A stretch of 64,000 nt of DNA from Maribacter_C sp047345145 (lineage in GTDB: Bacteria; Bacteroidota; Bacteroidia; Flavobacteriales; Flavobacteriaceae). The notes under the pieces are model-generated. The model did no database searches. It was not told the DNA's origin and saw only the letters and a program-made list of their open reading frames with translations. Every line of letters begins with the position of its first letter. Within the stretch, counting starts at the first letter, position 1. This document shows, in pieces, positions 57,106 through 64,000 of this stretch. A program made the translations under genes and the position numbers. The stretch is from NCBI RefSeq assembly GCF_047345145.1, contig NZ_JBLFER010000001.1, positions 1-64,000 on the forward strand, in the 5' to 3' direction.

Positions 57106-58899
57106 TTAATCAATGCGAGAAAATAAAAGTAGTCGAACGTCCATTGCTGATTTGCCAGGAATTCGTGGAGCTTTTAGTGTCATTGTTCTCCTTCCATTTT
57201 GCAGAAAGATTTCGCCTAAGCGCTTCGATTTAAAATCTTTCACATAAGATTCTTCACGAGGGTCACGATCGTTTTCCATACCTGAAAGAGGTGGGTTATG
57301 CGCTTCAGTTATTCTAGTGACCAACATGCTTTTTCCGTTTATCAATTGAACAGCAACACCAGTATCTTCTTCGGCAAGTGTATAATATAGTTTCACCTCA
57401 AATTTACCTTTTTCTAATACATCAATATCCCATGTAATTGAGTCTTTTTCACTTTTCCAATTGGTAAAAAAGGTATTGTTCGGATAACGATTACTCCGCT
57501 TAATATTTCCGTGGGGAACACCATCACGAGCCGGAATTTGTGTAAACTTAAAATCCGGATGTCCAAGAGTTATGGGTCGGTCATCTGTTTCCGAAGTCAT
57601 TGGTTTGATTTTGGTGAGCCAATCAATTTTGGACTTTCTAAGAGAATCAACAATTTTTGGAAACTGCTCGGAAAGGTCATTTTTCTGTTCTCTATCCTTA
57701 ACCATATCGTATAGTCTATCTTCATTATCTAAACGATATTTTTGGGTTCTAACGCTCGTTTTTCCGCTCCAATGGTTGAAGATTAGTCGGTCTTTCCATT
57801 TTGGTTTAGATTCCAATATTAAGGGAGCTAAGCTTATTCCATCCAAGGGCTTTTTGATATTTATAGGTACGCCGGAAAGACTTGCCAAAGTTGGTAGTAT
57901 ATCTATTGCACTTCCGATTTGTGATATAGTTTTGTTCTCTGCTACTGTGCCTTTCCATTGCAGTAGAAATGGTGTTCTAACTCCCCCTTCATCTGTAGAA
58001 CCTTTTCTTCCACGCATATTTCCGTTCCATCGCCACCCATTGGGTCCATTGTCCGAGAGATAAATGACAATTGTATTCTCCCTAAGTTGAAGTTCTCTTA
58101 ATTTGTCAATTACTCGTCCCACATTATAGTCAATATTTTCTACCATGGCTAAAGCGGCCTTCGTATGATTGATCGTTGTTGATTCTTTACCCAAGTATTT
58201 TAAATTGAGATCCCTTTCCTTGAATCTATCCCAAAATTTATCTGGTACTTGCATGGGGCTATGTGGAGTATTTAAAGGGAGGTATAAAAAGAAAGGGTTC
58301 TCTTTATTTTTAGTTATAAATTCTATTCCGTGATTAATCAAATCATCTACTAAGAATCCATCACCTTTTACAATTTTGCCATTGTGTTCTAGCATCGGAC
58401 TGAAATAGTTTCCCCAATGCCCTGATGCGAATCCGTAATAATCATCGAATCCTCTTGTGTTTGGGTGGTAAGGGGCTTGCATACCGTTATGCCATTTTCC
58501 ATAAGCCGCAGTTTGATATCCAGCCTGTTTGAATACCTCTGCAACTGTGGTTTCGTGCAAGTTCATGCGTTCTCCACCTGCTGAGGTGCTATGCACACCA
58601 AGTCTGGTGAATTGTCTTCCAGTAAGCAGTTCAGCACGGGTAGGGGAGCAAACAGGCTGCACATAAAAGTTGTCAAAGGAAACGCCATTTTTGGCTAAGG
58701 CATTAATATTAGGTGTATTGATATCAGTATTACCGTTCATGTTTAAATCACCCCAACCCAGATCATCGGCCATGATGATAACTATGTTGGGTTTTCTAGG
58801 CGCTTCTTTATTTGCAGAACCTTGGCTTTTAGATTCTTCCTTACAAGAGGCTATCAGCAATAGAAAACCTATGGAAATGGGTAGAATATTCTTTAGCAT
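57106..58899 (-). CDS. Arylsulfatase-type sulfatase
   Basis: A 597-residue exported sulfatase, lipoprotein signal with Cys near residue 19 (LIASCKEE). The metal-site motif NIVIIMADDLGWGDLN is at about 39-54. The formylglycine sequence CSPTRAELLTGR at about 84-95 is the CxPxR type matured by FGE. Further active-site segments are YGKWHNG and YLSDNGPNGWRWNGN. The long C-terminal part (about 470-597) is an extra beta domain. It probably removes sulfate from glycans and lies 35 bp upstream of GH16 in the same direction, so the two are likely co-transcribed. Confidence 0.9.
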   Translation of the reverse strand: MLKNILPISIGFLLLIASCKEESKSQGSANKEAPRKPNIVIIMADDLGWGDLNMNGNTDINTPNINALAKNGVSFDNFYVQPVCSPTRAELLTGRQFTRLGVHSTSAGGERMNLHETTVAEVFKQAGYQTAAYGKWHNGMQAPYHPNTRGFDDYYGFASGHWGNYFSPMLEHNGKIVKGDGFLVDDLINHGIEFITKNKENPFFLYLPLNTPHSPMQVPDKFWDRFKERDLNLKYLGKESTTINHTKAALAMVENIDYNVGRVIDKLRELQLRENTIVIYLSDNGPNGWRWNGNMRGRKGSTDEGGVRTPFLLQWKGTVAENKTISQIGSAIDILPTLASLSGVPINIKKPLDGISLAPLILESKPKWKDRLIFNHWSGKTSVRTQKYRLDNEDRLYDMVKDREQKNDLSEQFPKIVDSLRKSKIDWLTKIKPMTSETDDRPITLGHPDFKFTQIPARDGVPHGNIKRSNRYPNNTFFTNWKSEKDSITWDIDVLEKGKFEVKLYYTLAEEDTGVAVQLINGKSMLVTRITEAHNPPLSGMENDRDPREESYVKDFKSKRLGEIFLQNGRRTMTLKAPRIPGKSAMDVRLLLFSRID

Positions 58900-59043
58900 A
58901 AAAACTTGATTGGGTATAGTTCTTAAAGGAATCTCTTAAAAGTGCAAAAAAAAAGAAGCAAACCCAAATGCTTTAGCCATTACCTTACTTCAATGGGAAA
59001 TCTTATTTTTTTGACATAAATTCATACATTCTAAAAGATTTCA

Positions 59044-59766
59044 ATGCGATATTTATCTCTCATAATTTTTATTAGCTTCCTATTTTGTTCTTGCAAGAAA
59101 AAAATTTCGCCTGAAAAGGAGAATACAAATGCAACAGAAGAAACTGTAGAAACTTCAGATATCATTGGAGAGAAGAAACCAGTCCTTAAAAAAAAGTTCA
59201 AATCTTTGAGTGGTCTCGCGGATTCTACTTTTGTCCGATTGGCAGATTTTAGCGATGGTTTTGTCTATGATATGCGTTATGCGACGGATAATAATTTTCT
59301 AGAAGCACAGGTTTATGATTGTGCTGAATGCTATACCCGTGTAAAAACAGTCAAAGCATTATTGGCAGCGAATAAAGCATTTAAGACGAAAGGTGTAAAG
59401 ATCAAATTCTATGATTGTTACCGTCCGAACTCCGTCCAATATAAGATGTGGAAAATAGTTCCGAACCCCCAATATGTTGCGAACCCAGTTAAAGGTTCTA
59501 TTCATAATAAAGGGGGAGCTGTTGACATTACTCTGGTTACTTTGGATGGAGAAGAATTGGATATGGGCACCGACTTTGATTTCTTCGGAAAGCGCGCTTA
59601 TCATGATAATTTTGATTTACCACAAGAGATTTTGGATAATCGGAAGCTCCTAAAAGAGACTATGGAAAAGCATGGTTTTTGGTCGACAAGAACAGAGTGG
59701 TGGCATTACAATTTGCAGGGCGCACATAAAGACCCGGTTGCTAATTTCAAGTGGAAATGTGATTAG
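59044..59766 (+). CDS. D-alanyl-D-alanine dipeptidase (VanX-like, M15)
   Basis: A 240-residue lipoprotein (FLFCSCKKK). The M15 zinc site is visible: SIHNKGGAVDITLV (about 154-167, His and Asp ligands) and TEWWHYNL (about 217-224, general-base Glu and third His). FVYDMRYATDNNFL and YDCYRPNSVQYKMW are typical of the dipeptidase subgroup. In most bacteria such periplasmic enzymes recycle cell-wall D-Ala-D-Ala. No vanA-like partners are present, so vancomycin resistance is not implied. Confidence 0.87.
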   Translation: MRYLSLIIFISFLFCSCKKKISPEKENTNATEETVETSDIIGEKKPVLKKKFKSLSGLADSTFVRLADFSDGFVYDMRYATDNNFLEAQVYDCAECYTRVKTVKALLAANKAFKTKGVKIKFYDCYRPNSVQYKMWKIVPNPQYVANPVKGSIHNKGGAVDITLVTLDGEELDMGTDFDFFGKRAYHDNFDLPQEILDNRKLLKETMEKHGFWSTRTEWWHYNLQGAHKDPVANFKWKCD

Positions 59767-59829
59767 TCAATTTTTTTGAAAATCATAGATAGATATCTCA
59801 ACTACTTTTCTATTTTTGCAATCCGATTT

Positions 59830-59903
59830 CGGGATGTAGCGCAGTCCGGTAGCGCACTCGGCTGGGGGTCGAGTGGTCGCAGGTTCAAATCCTGTCATCC
59901 CGA
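59830..59903 (+). tRNA. tRNA-Pro (anticodon GGG)
   Basis: A complete cloverleaf. The acceptor arm CGGGATG pairs with CATCCCG. The D-arm stem is GCGC/GCGC. The anticodon stem CTCGG/TCGAG flanks the loop CTGGGGG, giving anticodon GGG. The T-arm is GCAGG/CCTGT around TTCAAAT. C at position 1 and discriminator A fit tRNA-Pro. CCA is not encoded. Confidence 0.95.
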
Positions 59904-59910
59904 CGATACG

Positions 59911-59944
59911 AAAAAGTGATATCAAAAATGATATCACTTTTTTT
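59911..59944 (+). terminator. Terminator of tRNA-Pro
   Basis: AAAAAGTGATATCA pairs with TGATATCACTTTTT, followed by more T residues. It is a strong Rho-independent terminator 8 bp after the tRNA. Confidence 0.85.
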
Positions 59945-60078
59945 GTTTTCAGGAGTGGACCAAAATTGAGTTTGGGGCAGCTTCAAGTAAGTACCCTTTC
60001 TTCCTCAATTCAAAACAATTAGAAAATGTTTTCTATACTCAAAAGGCATTTTAATTGTTGATTTTGCAGTATTTCCCC

Positions 60079-60086
60079 TAAATTTA
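60079..60086 (+). promoter_or_regulatory. Candidate -7 box of the hydrogenase operon
   Basis: TAAATTTA agrees with TAnnTTTG except at the last base. TTG triplets at 60055-60057 and 60058-60060, 18-21 bp upstream, could serve as the -33 element. The box ends 7 bases before the ATG, so the leader would be only a few bases long. Confidence 0.45.
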
Positions 60087-60093
60087 TAGGGAT

Positions 60094-61245
60094 ATGACAC
60101 AATCTTTGGTAAATCATTTTCAAGGTCCCATTCCTAACGTTTTTGACGTAGTGCATGCTTTTTGGATTGCAGGAGGCAGCTGCGATGGATGTTCTATTGC
60201 TACTGTGGGGGCTACAAGTCCATCCGTCGAAAACCTCTTGAATGGTACGATTCCTGGGGCAGCAAAAGTAATTTTACACCACCCAGTGTTAGCCGTGAAT
60301 GCAGGTGAGGCATTTATAGAACCGTTCAGGCTAGCTGCAAAAGGAGAGCTTGGTGCTCCATTTGTAGTACTGTGCGAAGGCTCAATAATGGACGAAAGTT
60401 TGGCTGCCGAAACCGGAGGTTATTGGTCAGGGCTTGGTGCTGATGAGGATGAAAATGGAGATCCACAACCTATTCCTTCTTCTAGTTGGGTTACCCGAAT
60501 GTCAGAACATGCTGCGGCAGTAATAGCAGTAGGTACTTGTGCAACTTGGGGAGGTGTTCCAGCCGCAGCTAATAATCCCACCAACGCGGCGAGCGTTATG
60601 GATTTGCTAGGTGAAGACTATAGAAGTATCTTAGGGTTACCAGTTGTAAATATACCAGGATGTGCGCCACAAGGAGATAATATTACAGAGACCATTGCCG
60701 CAGTACTTTTATTCTTAAACGGATTGGCTCCCCTCCCTGAGTTCGATGAACTCGGAAGACCTCAATGGTTGTTTGATGAAACCGTTCATAGAGGTTGTAC
60801 CAGAGCAGGATTTTATGAGGAAGGTACTTTTGCCGAAGAACATGGCGATAAAGAATGTCTTGTTGAAATTGGTTGTTGGGGTCCAGTTGTACAATGTAAC
60901 ATAAATAAAAGAGGAGCTATTAATAATGCCGGCGGATGTATGAATGTTGGTGCACCATGTATCGGTTGTACGATGCCAGGTTTTCCAGATAGCTTCGCAC
61001 CATTTTATAAAACGCCGCCAGGAACAATGGTTTCTTCTAGCATTTCCAAAGTAACGGGTACGGTTATTCGTAATTTGAGGGAAATGTCAATGGCGAATCT
61101 AAACAGAACCACAAAATGGGACGAAGATGGTCATGTTCCTTCAGGATGGGGTCATGTTAAAGAACCTAATCTAGTAAAGAAGGTGGTAAAGTATGCATAT
61201 CAAAAAATGCAGTTTAGTGATAGCCCAAAACCAGGTTCCAATTAA
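60094..61245 (+). CDS. [NiFe]-hydrogenase small subunit (group 1, Bacteroidota-type)
   Basis: A 383-residue iron-sulfur subunit. The proximal-cluster motif GGSCDGCS has Cys30 and Cys33, with partner Cys in GTCATWGG (about 149) and PGCAPQGDN (about 189). The further clusters use HRGCTRAGF, GCWGPVVQC and GAPCIGCTMPGFPD. There is no twin-arginine signal peptide, unlike standard membrane-bound uptake hydrogenases. Absence of a Tat leader and the CDGC motif recall group 1h/1l enzymes, high-affinity hydrogenases that oxidise atmospheric H2; group 1l is described from Bacteroidota. Subgroup assignment is my inference. It starts an operon with five small membrane proteins and the large subunit. Confidence 0.9.
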   Translation: MTQSLVNHFQGPIPNVFDVVHAFWIAGGSCDGCSIATVGATSPSVENLLNGTIPGAAKVILHHPVLAVNAGEAFIEPFRLAAKGELGAPFVVLCEGSIMDESLAAETGGYWSGLGADEDENGDPQPIPSSSWVTRMSEHAAAVIAVGTCATWGGVPAAANNPTNAASVMDLLGEDYRSILGLPVVNIPGCAPQGDNITETIAAVLLFLNGLAPLPEFDELGRPQWLFDETVHRGCTRAGFYEEGTFAEEHGDKECLVEIGCWGPVVQCNINKRGAINNAGGCMNVGAPCIGCTMPGFPDSFAPFYKTPPGTMVSSSISKVTGTVIRNLREMSMANLNRTTKWDEDGHVPSGWGHVKEPNLVKKVVKYAYQKMQFSDSPKPGSN

Positions 61246-61256
61246 AAGTCATTGCA

Positions 61257-61532
61257 ATGGAAAACGAAACTCTTTTTAACGAATGGTTGATCGGACTTGT
61301 AGTAGTCTCGCTCATTGTTGTGATTGCTGCCGTACTTCTGATTTTAGTATTCTTAGCGGCAAAACGAATCTTAAGATTGGCTGGGGCTGCTTTGGAAATA
61401 GTTACTCAAATAAAAAACAATACCCTACCCATTTGGGAATTGGAAACTACCAACAAAGTAGCAGTTGATATTCAAAATGAGGCGGAAGCAATTCAAGCAC
61501 ATGCTACTTTGGTAGCAGAAGCTTTGGAATAG
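61257..61532 (+). CDS. Small membrane protein 1 of the hydrogenase operon
   Basis: A 91-residue protein with a strong transmembrane helix at about 10-33 (LIGLVVVSLIVVIAAVLLIL), then an amphipathic region (RLAGAALEIVTQIKNNTLPIW) and a polar C-terminus. No known domain is recognisable. It is encoded 11 bp after the hydrogenase small subunit. Membrane anchoring of, or electron transfer from, the Tat-less hydrogenase is the simplest idea. Confidence 0.72.
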   Translation: MENETLFNEWLIGLVVVSLIVVIAAVLLILVFLAAKRILRLAGAALEIVTQIKNNTLPIWELETTNKVAVDIQNEAEAIQAHATLVAEALE

Positions 61533-61544
61533 AATATATAAAGT

Positions 61545-61871
61545 ATGAGCACAGGAATACAATTATGGATAATCTCATTGGTCATCGGACTAGTAGTCAT
61601 TGGCGTAGTAGCTTTACTTCTCAGTTTGGTTAAGAAAACGGCCATTAAGATTGATGATACCGCGGCAGACATTTGGACACAAGGAAAACTAACAGCAAAC
61701 AATACGATTCATATTCCCTTGTTCTTGACCAAAACGAACCAAGTGGCTGGTAAAATATTGAAAGCCGCAGTAGCAATTGTTGGTGGTTCAAAAGCCATAA
61801 CGCAACATATTGAGGGTTGTCCAGGCTGTCCTCATTGTATCCTGCAATCCTCTGAAAATAATGTCCTATGA
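61545..61871 (+). CDS. Small membrane protein 2 of the hydrogenase operon, with CPGCPHC motif
   Basis: A 108-residue protein with an N-terminal helix (about 6-28, LWIISLVIGLVVIGVVALLL) and an amphipathic stretch with DDTAADIWTQGKLTANNT. Near the C-terminus is EGCPGCPHCILQ (about 92-103) with three Cys in CxxCxxC spacing plus a His. Such spacing can ligate a metal or iron-sulfur cluster. It resembles protein 1 in layout but is the only one of the five with Cys ligands, so it is the best candidate for an electron-transfer or metal role. It overlaps the next gene by 4 bp. Confidence 0.75.
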   Translation: MSTGIQLWIISLVIGLVVIGVVALLLSLVKKTAIKIDDTAADIWTQGKLTANNTIHIPLFLTKTNQVAGKILKAAVAIVGGSKAITQHIEGCPGCPHCILQSSENNVL

Positions 61872-62158
61872 GTGTACTATTAATGGTAATTACAATTTTA
61901 GCGGTACTCCTTTTGGTGTTTGTTTTGGTGTATTATTTACGAGGAATAATCAAACTCTTAACCAGTATTGGAGGTAGTGGCTCCAGTTATTTAGCCAAAC
62001 TAAGACTTGGTCTTAGAGCAATCGAAACCGAAACAGGACATCTTCCTGTTCAAGTTACAAAATTGAATGGGGGCCTGACCAAAGTTGCGGGTGGATTAAA
62101 AGTGGTTGACGAAGAATTAAAGGCATCAATCGATGCAGCATTAAAACAAAAAGTGTAG
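61868..62158 (+). CDS. Small membrane protein 3 of the hydrogenase operon
   Basis: A 96-residue protein. The N-terminal helix (about 2-23, LLMVITILAVLLLVFVLVYYL) is followed by a Gly/Ser-rich piece (SIGGSGSSYLAKLRLGLRAI) and amphipathic segments ending VAGGLKVVDEELKASIDAAL. The ATG overlaps the preceding stop (ATGA). The layout is shared with proteins 4 and 5. No function is assignable. Confidence 0.72.
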   Translation: MSVLLMVITILAVLLLVFVLVYYLRGIIKLLTSIGGSGSSYLAKLRLGLRAIETETGHLPVQVTKLNGGLTKVAGGLKVVDEELKASIDAALKQKV

Positions 62159-62159
62159 T

Positions 62160-62450
62160 ATGGAAGCTGTAAATATATTATGGTTGATATTATTGATAGT
62201 TACGGTACTTGTGCTGCCCTACCTAATATATTTGTTACATAAAACTTGGCAGGCATCTAGATCTATTGAGCGATATTTTAAGGAAATGAAAGAGGCGGGT
62301 ATAGGGATTGCTAACAATACAGAACATGTCAAGGCCTTAAATGATACAATTGGTGTTGCATCTGGTATTTTAGGAGTTGCTGGTTCTATCAATGAAGGCG
62401 CGGATACCCTAAAAACTGCATTAGCTACGCGAGCTGAAAAAATAAATTAA
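62160..62450 (+). CDS. Small membrane protein 4 of the hydrogenase operon
   Basis: A 96-residue protein with a helix at about 4-26 (NILWLILLIVTVLVLPYLIY), a positively charged WQASRSIERYFKEMKEAG segment and a C-terminal GVASGILGVAGSINEGADTL stretch. It starts 1 bp after the previous stop. Topology is probably N-out with a cytoplasmic amphipathic tail, like its neighbours. Confidence 0.72.
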   Translation: MEAVNILWLILLIVTVLVLPYLIYLLHKTWQASRSIERYFKEMKEAGIGIANNTEHVKALNDTIGVASGILGVAGSINEGADTLKTALATRAEKIN

Positions 62451-62457
62451 AAATTCA

Positions 62458-62733
62458 ATGAATTCGATGACACTATTTATGGCTACTTTAATTATCGTTA
62501 CCTTGTTGGTGTTGGTATTGGTTATATATCTGATATTGATTATCGTTGCCCTAAGAAGAGCAGGTACCCATTTAGAAGGTTTGGCCGGAGGGCTTCAAAA
62601 AATACAAGATGATACTGAGCCTTTAGGAGAAAAAGTAGGGGTTATTAATGGTGCTTTAGGACAACTGCATGGTGGATTATCTTCTGTAGATTCTCATTTA
62701 GTGGCCATTGCAAAAGTTTTAAAACTAGTCTGA
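62458..62733 (+). CDS. Small membrane protein 5 of the hydrogenase operon
   Basis: A 91-residue protein with a helix at about 5-33 (ATLIIVTLLVLVLVIYLILI), then RRAGTHLEGLAGGLQKIQDD and GVINGALGQLHGGLSSVDSH. The repeated hydrophobic/Gly periodicity after the helix is shared with proteins 3 and 4, so the set probably arose by duplication. It lies 29 bp before the large subunit gene. Confidence 0.72.
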   Translation: MNSMTLFMATLIIVTLLVLVLVIYLILIIVALRRAGTHLEGLAGGLQKIQDDTEPLGEKVGVINGALGQLHGGLSSVDSHLVAIAKVLKLV

Positions 62734-62762
62734 TTAAATTAATTTAAATAAGAATATCGCCT

Positions 62763-64000
62763 ATGTGCTTTAAAAATTTACCGATTGCATTTGATGAAGA
62801 TGGAAATGCCTATTTAAAGGAAGGTCTTAAAGATCCTTATGAGCACAAAGTGGTCGATTTGGGTGAAGAACAGGAAGTTTTAAAGGGCTTGTTGGAACGC
62901 AACGGATTTATCAGAAATATAGATTATGATCCAGTAACCCGTGTTGCTGGGGCACTCGCTTTTCACAGCGTTGTGGACTTGGAAAAAAAGAAAGTCTTAT
63001 CTACAAATTCCATGGCAACTCTATTTCGTGGTTATGAGGTTATTCTTAAAGGAAGAGACCCAAGAGATGCTGCTTATATTAGTAGTAGGGCTTGTGGAGT
63101 ATGTGGTGGCGTGCACGCTACAACAGCAGCTTTAGCTATTGAAATGGCTTTGGATATCAAGCCACCACCACTAGGCATTGTTATGCGTAATATTTTATTA
63201 GCAATTGAATACCTATACGATCATCCGCTACACCTTTTCTTATTGGCTGGTCCTGACTATTCTGAAGAATTGGTTCGCGAGACCAATCCTGAACTCATAG
63301 ATTTGGCAGCAGAGACTAAAGCAAAAAACAAGGATGTTCATGGCTATGATACCGTTTTGGATATCATGAAAGATTTGAACCCGCTCAAAGGTAAATTATA
63401 CCTCGAGGCACTGAGTATGACTCGTGTTGCCAGAGAAGCATACGTTTTAATCGGTGGTAAATATCCGCACCCTCAGTCAGTTGTGCCGGGTGGACTTTCG
63501 GTTACGGTGACTGCTTCTGTATTGAATGAAGTGTACAGTAGGTTGATTAAATTTTTCGATTATAGCCAGAAGGTTACTGGCATCTGGGATGATGTCTTTG
63601 ATTTCTTTTTGGAAAGTAATCCAGAATATGCAAAATGTGGAATTCGACCAGCGACCATGATGGATACCGGAGTTTGGGATAGACCAGACCATTATGATGC
63701 CTCCTTTGAAAATTGTGATAAATGGGGAGAAGCAAGATGGTCTACTCCAGGAGTTTTGGTTGATGGTGAAGTAGTTACTACTAAACTTACCGAATTGAAC
63801 GCGGGTATTGAAGAGTTTGTTGAGCATTCCTATTACGAAAAATGGGACGGACATCGTTTTAAAGAAGATGCGAATGGTATGCCATTGAGTCCAAATCATC
63901 CTTGGAACAAAGAAACAATTCCGAAACCCGGAAAGCAAAGTTGGAAAGATCGCTATAGTTGGGATACAGCACCAACCTGGGACAGAATGCCGATGGAAGC
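62763..64000 (+). CDS. [NiFe]-hydrogenase large subunit, partial (runs off the window)
   Basis: The first about 412 codons of the catalytic subunit. It opens MCFKNLPIAFDEDGN. The N-terminal nickel-binding motif is RACGVCGGVHATTAA with Cys111, Cys114 and His118 (RxCGxCxxxH type), preceded by DYDPVTRVAGALAFHSVVD (about 54-72). The C-terminal CxxC nickel ligands and processing site lie beyond 64000. It is in the same direction and operon as the small subunit, but unusually it is separated from it by 1.5 kb of small genes. Confidence 0.9.
   Translation, partial: MCFKNLPIAFDEDGNAYLKEGLKDPYEHKVVDLGEEQEVLKGLLERNGFIRNIDYDPVTRVAGALAFHSVVDLEKKKVLSTNSMATLFRGYEVILKGRDPRDAAYISSRACGVCGGVHATTAALAIEMALDIKPPPLGIVMRNILLAIEYLYDHPLHLFLLAGPDYSEELVRETNPELIDLAAETKAKNKDVHGYDTVLDIMKDLNPLKGKLYLEALSMTRVAREAYVLIGGKYPHPQSVVPGGLSVTVTASVLNEVYSRLIKFFDYSQKVTGIWDDVFDFFLESNPEYAKCGIRPATMMDTGVWDRPDHYDASFENCDKWGEARWSTPGVLVDGEVVTTKLTELNAGIEEFVEHSYYEKWDGHRFKEDANGMPLSPNHPWNKETIPKPGKQSWKDRYSWDTAPTWDRMPME

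Larger units (their letters stand above)
59767..60093. other. Intergenic stretch with tRNA-Pro and hydrogenase promoter
   Basis: It holds the tRNA gene (59830-59903), its terminator (59911-59944), and an AT-rich upstream region for the hydrogenase operon with a candidate -7 box at 60079-60086. I see no other feature. I find no TGAYnnnnRTCA box here, unlike in the 21-52 kb block. Confidence 0.6.

Noticed and set aside
57572..58063. 163-codon plus-strand frame within the sulfatase gene
   Set aside because: Antisense to conserved sulfatase coding sequence.
59044..59766. Vancomycin-resistance interpretation of the VanX-like dipeptidase
   Set aside because: No ligase or dehydrogenase partners are nearby; single M15 lipoproteins are common housekeeping genes.
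63477..63938. 153-codon minus-strand frame opposite the hydrogenase large subunit
   Set aside because: The plus-strand frame is continuous and carries the nickel-site motifs; the antisense frame is a shadow.
1..64000. CRISPR array, prophage or transposase
   Set aside because: I saw no regularly spaced repeats, no phage structural genes and no transposase or integrase frames in the window.

Overview
The window comes from a member of the Bacteroidota, most probably a marine flavobacterium. The evidence is the AT-rich DNA, promoters with the Bacteroidota -7 box (TAnnTTTG) rather than a sigma-70 -10/-35 pair, a TonB receptor with a carboxypeptidase-like regulatory domain, a fused CcoNO cbb3 oxidase subunit, HYC_CC_PP and GDCCVxC-type metal proteins, GH16 and sulfatase genes, and a Bacteroidota-like [NiFe]-hydrogenase. 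The species cannot be named from the sequence alone.

Region 1 (1-20.7 kb) is an accessory metal-handling block. It holds a copper/silver-type RND efflux operon (HYC_CC_PP protein, CusA-like pump, TolC-like channel, heavy-metal-binding lipoprotein, acetolactate-decarboxylase-like lipoprotein, CusB-like adaptor). Next come a methyltransferase, sulfotransferase, GT39-like glycosyltransferase and GtrA flippase. A mercury-type operon follows (ArsR repressor, MerT-HMA fusion, GDCCVxC protein) with no reductase gene but a well-formed 12-2-12 operator. Last is a Fur-regulated TonB receptor / DUF3703 / P1B-ATPase cluster.

Region 2 (21-52 kb) is a low-oxygen and stress module. It contains cardiolipin synthase, D-lactate dehydrogenase, Hsp20, seven universal stress proteins, thioredoxin, a hibernation factor, HemN, a complete cbb3 oxidase operon (CcoS, CcoNO, CcoQ, CcoP, CcoG, CcoH, SafE-like protein), the copper ATPase CcoI, an Fnr-type regulator, and a PAS histidine kinase with a receiver-CRP hybrid regulator. 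Its most striking property is regulatory. Thirteen palindromes of the form TGAYnnnnRTCA precede the operons, and for 15 of 16 promoters the palindrome centre lies exactly 29.5 bp (28.5 bp in one) from the first T of a -7-like box. That is a class II activator arrangement, so almost the whole 31 kb reads as one Fnr/CRP-type regulon. The block is also bracketed by two diverged copies of a tRNA-3'-end-like sequence followed by the same hairpin.

Region 3 (52-64 kb) begins with a GMC dehydrogenase, gluconate-dehydrogenase-subunit-3-like protein and TIM-barrel isomerase. GH16 glycoside hydrolase, sulfatase and D-Ala-D-Ala dipeptidase genes follow, then tRNA-Pro(GGG). It ends in an uptake-type [NiFe]-hydrogenase operon in which five small membrane proteins lie between the small and large subunit genes. 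The large subunit runs off the window.
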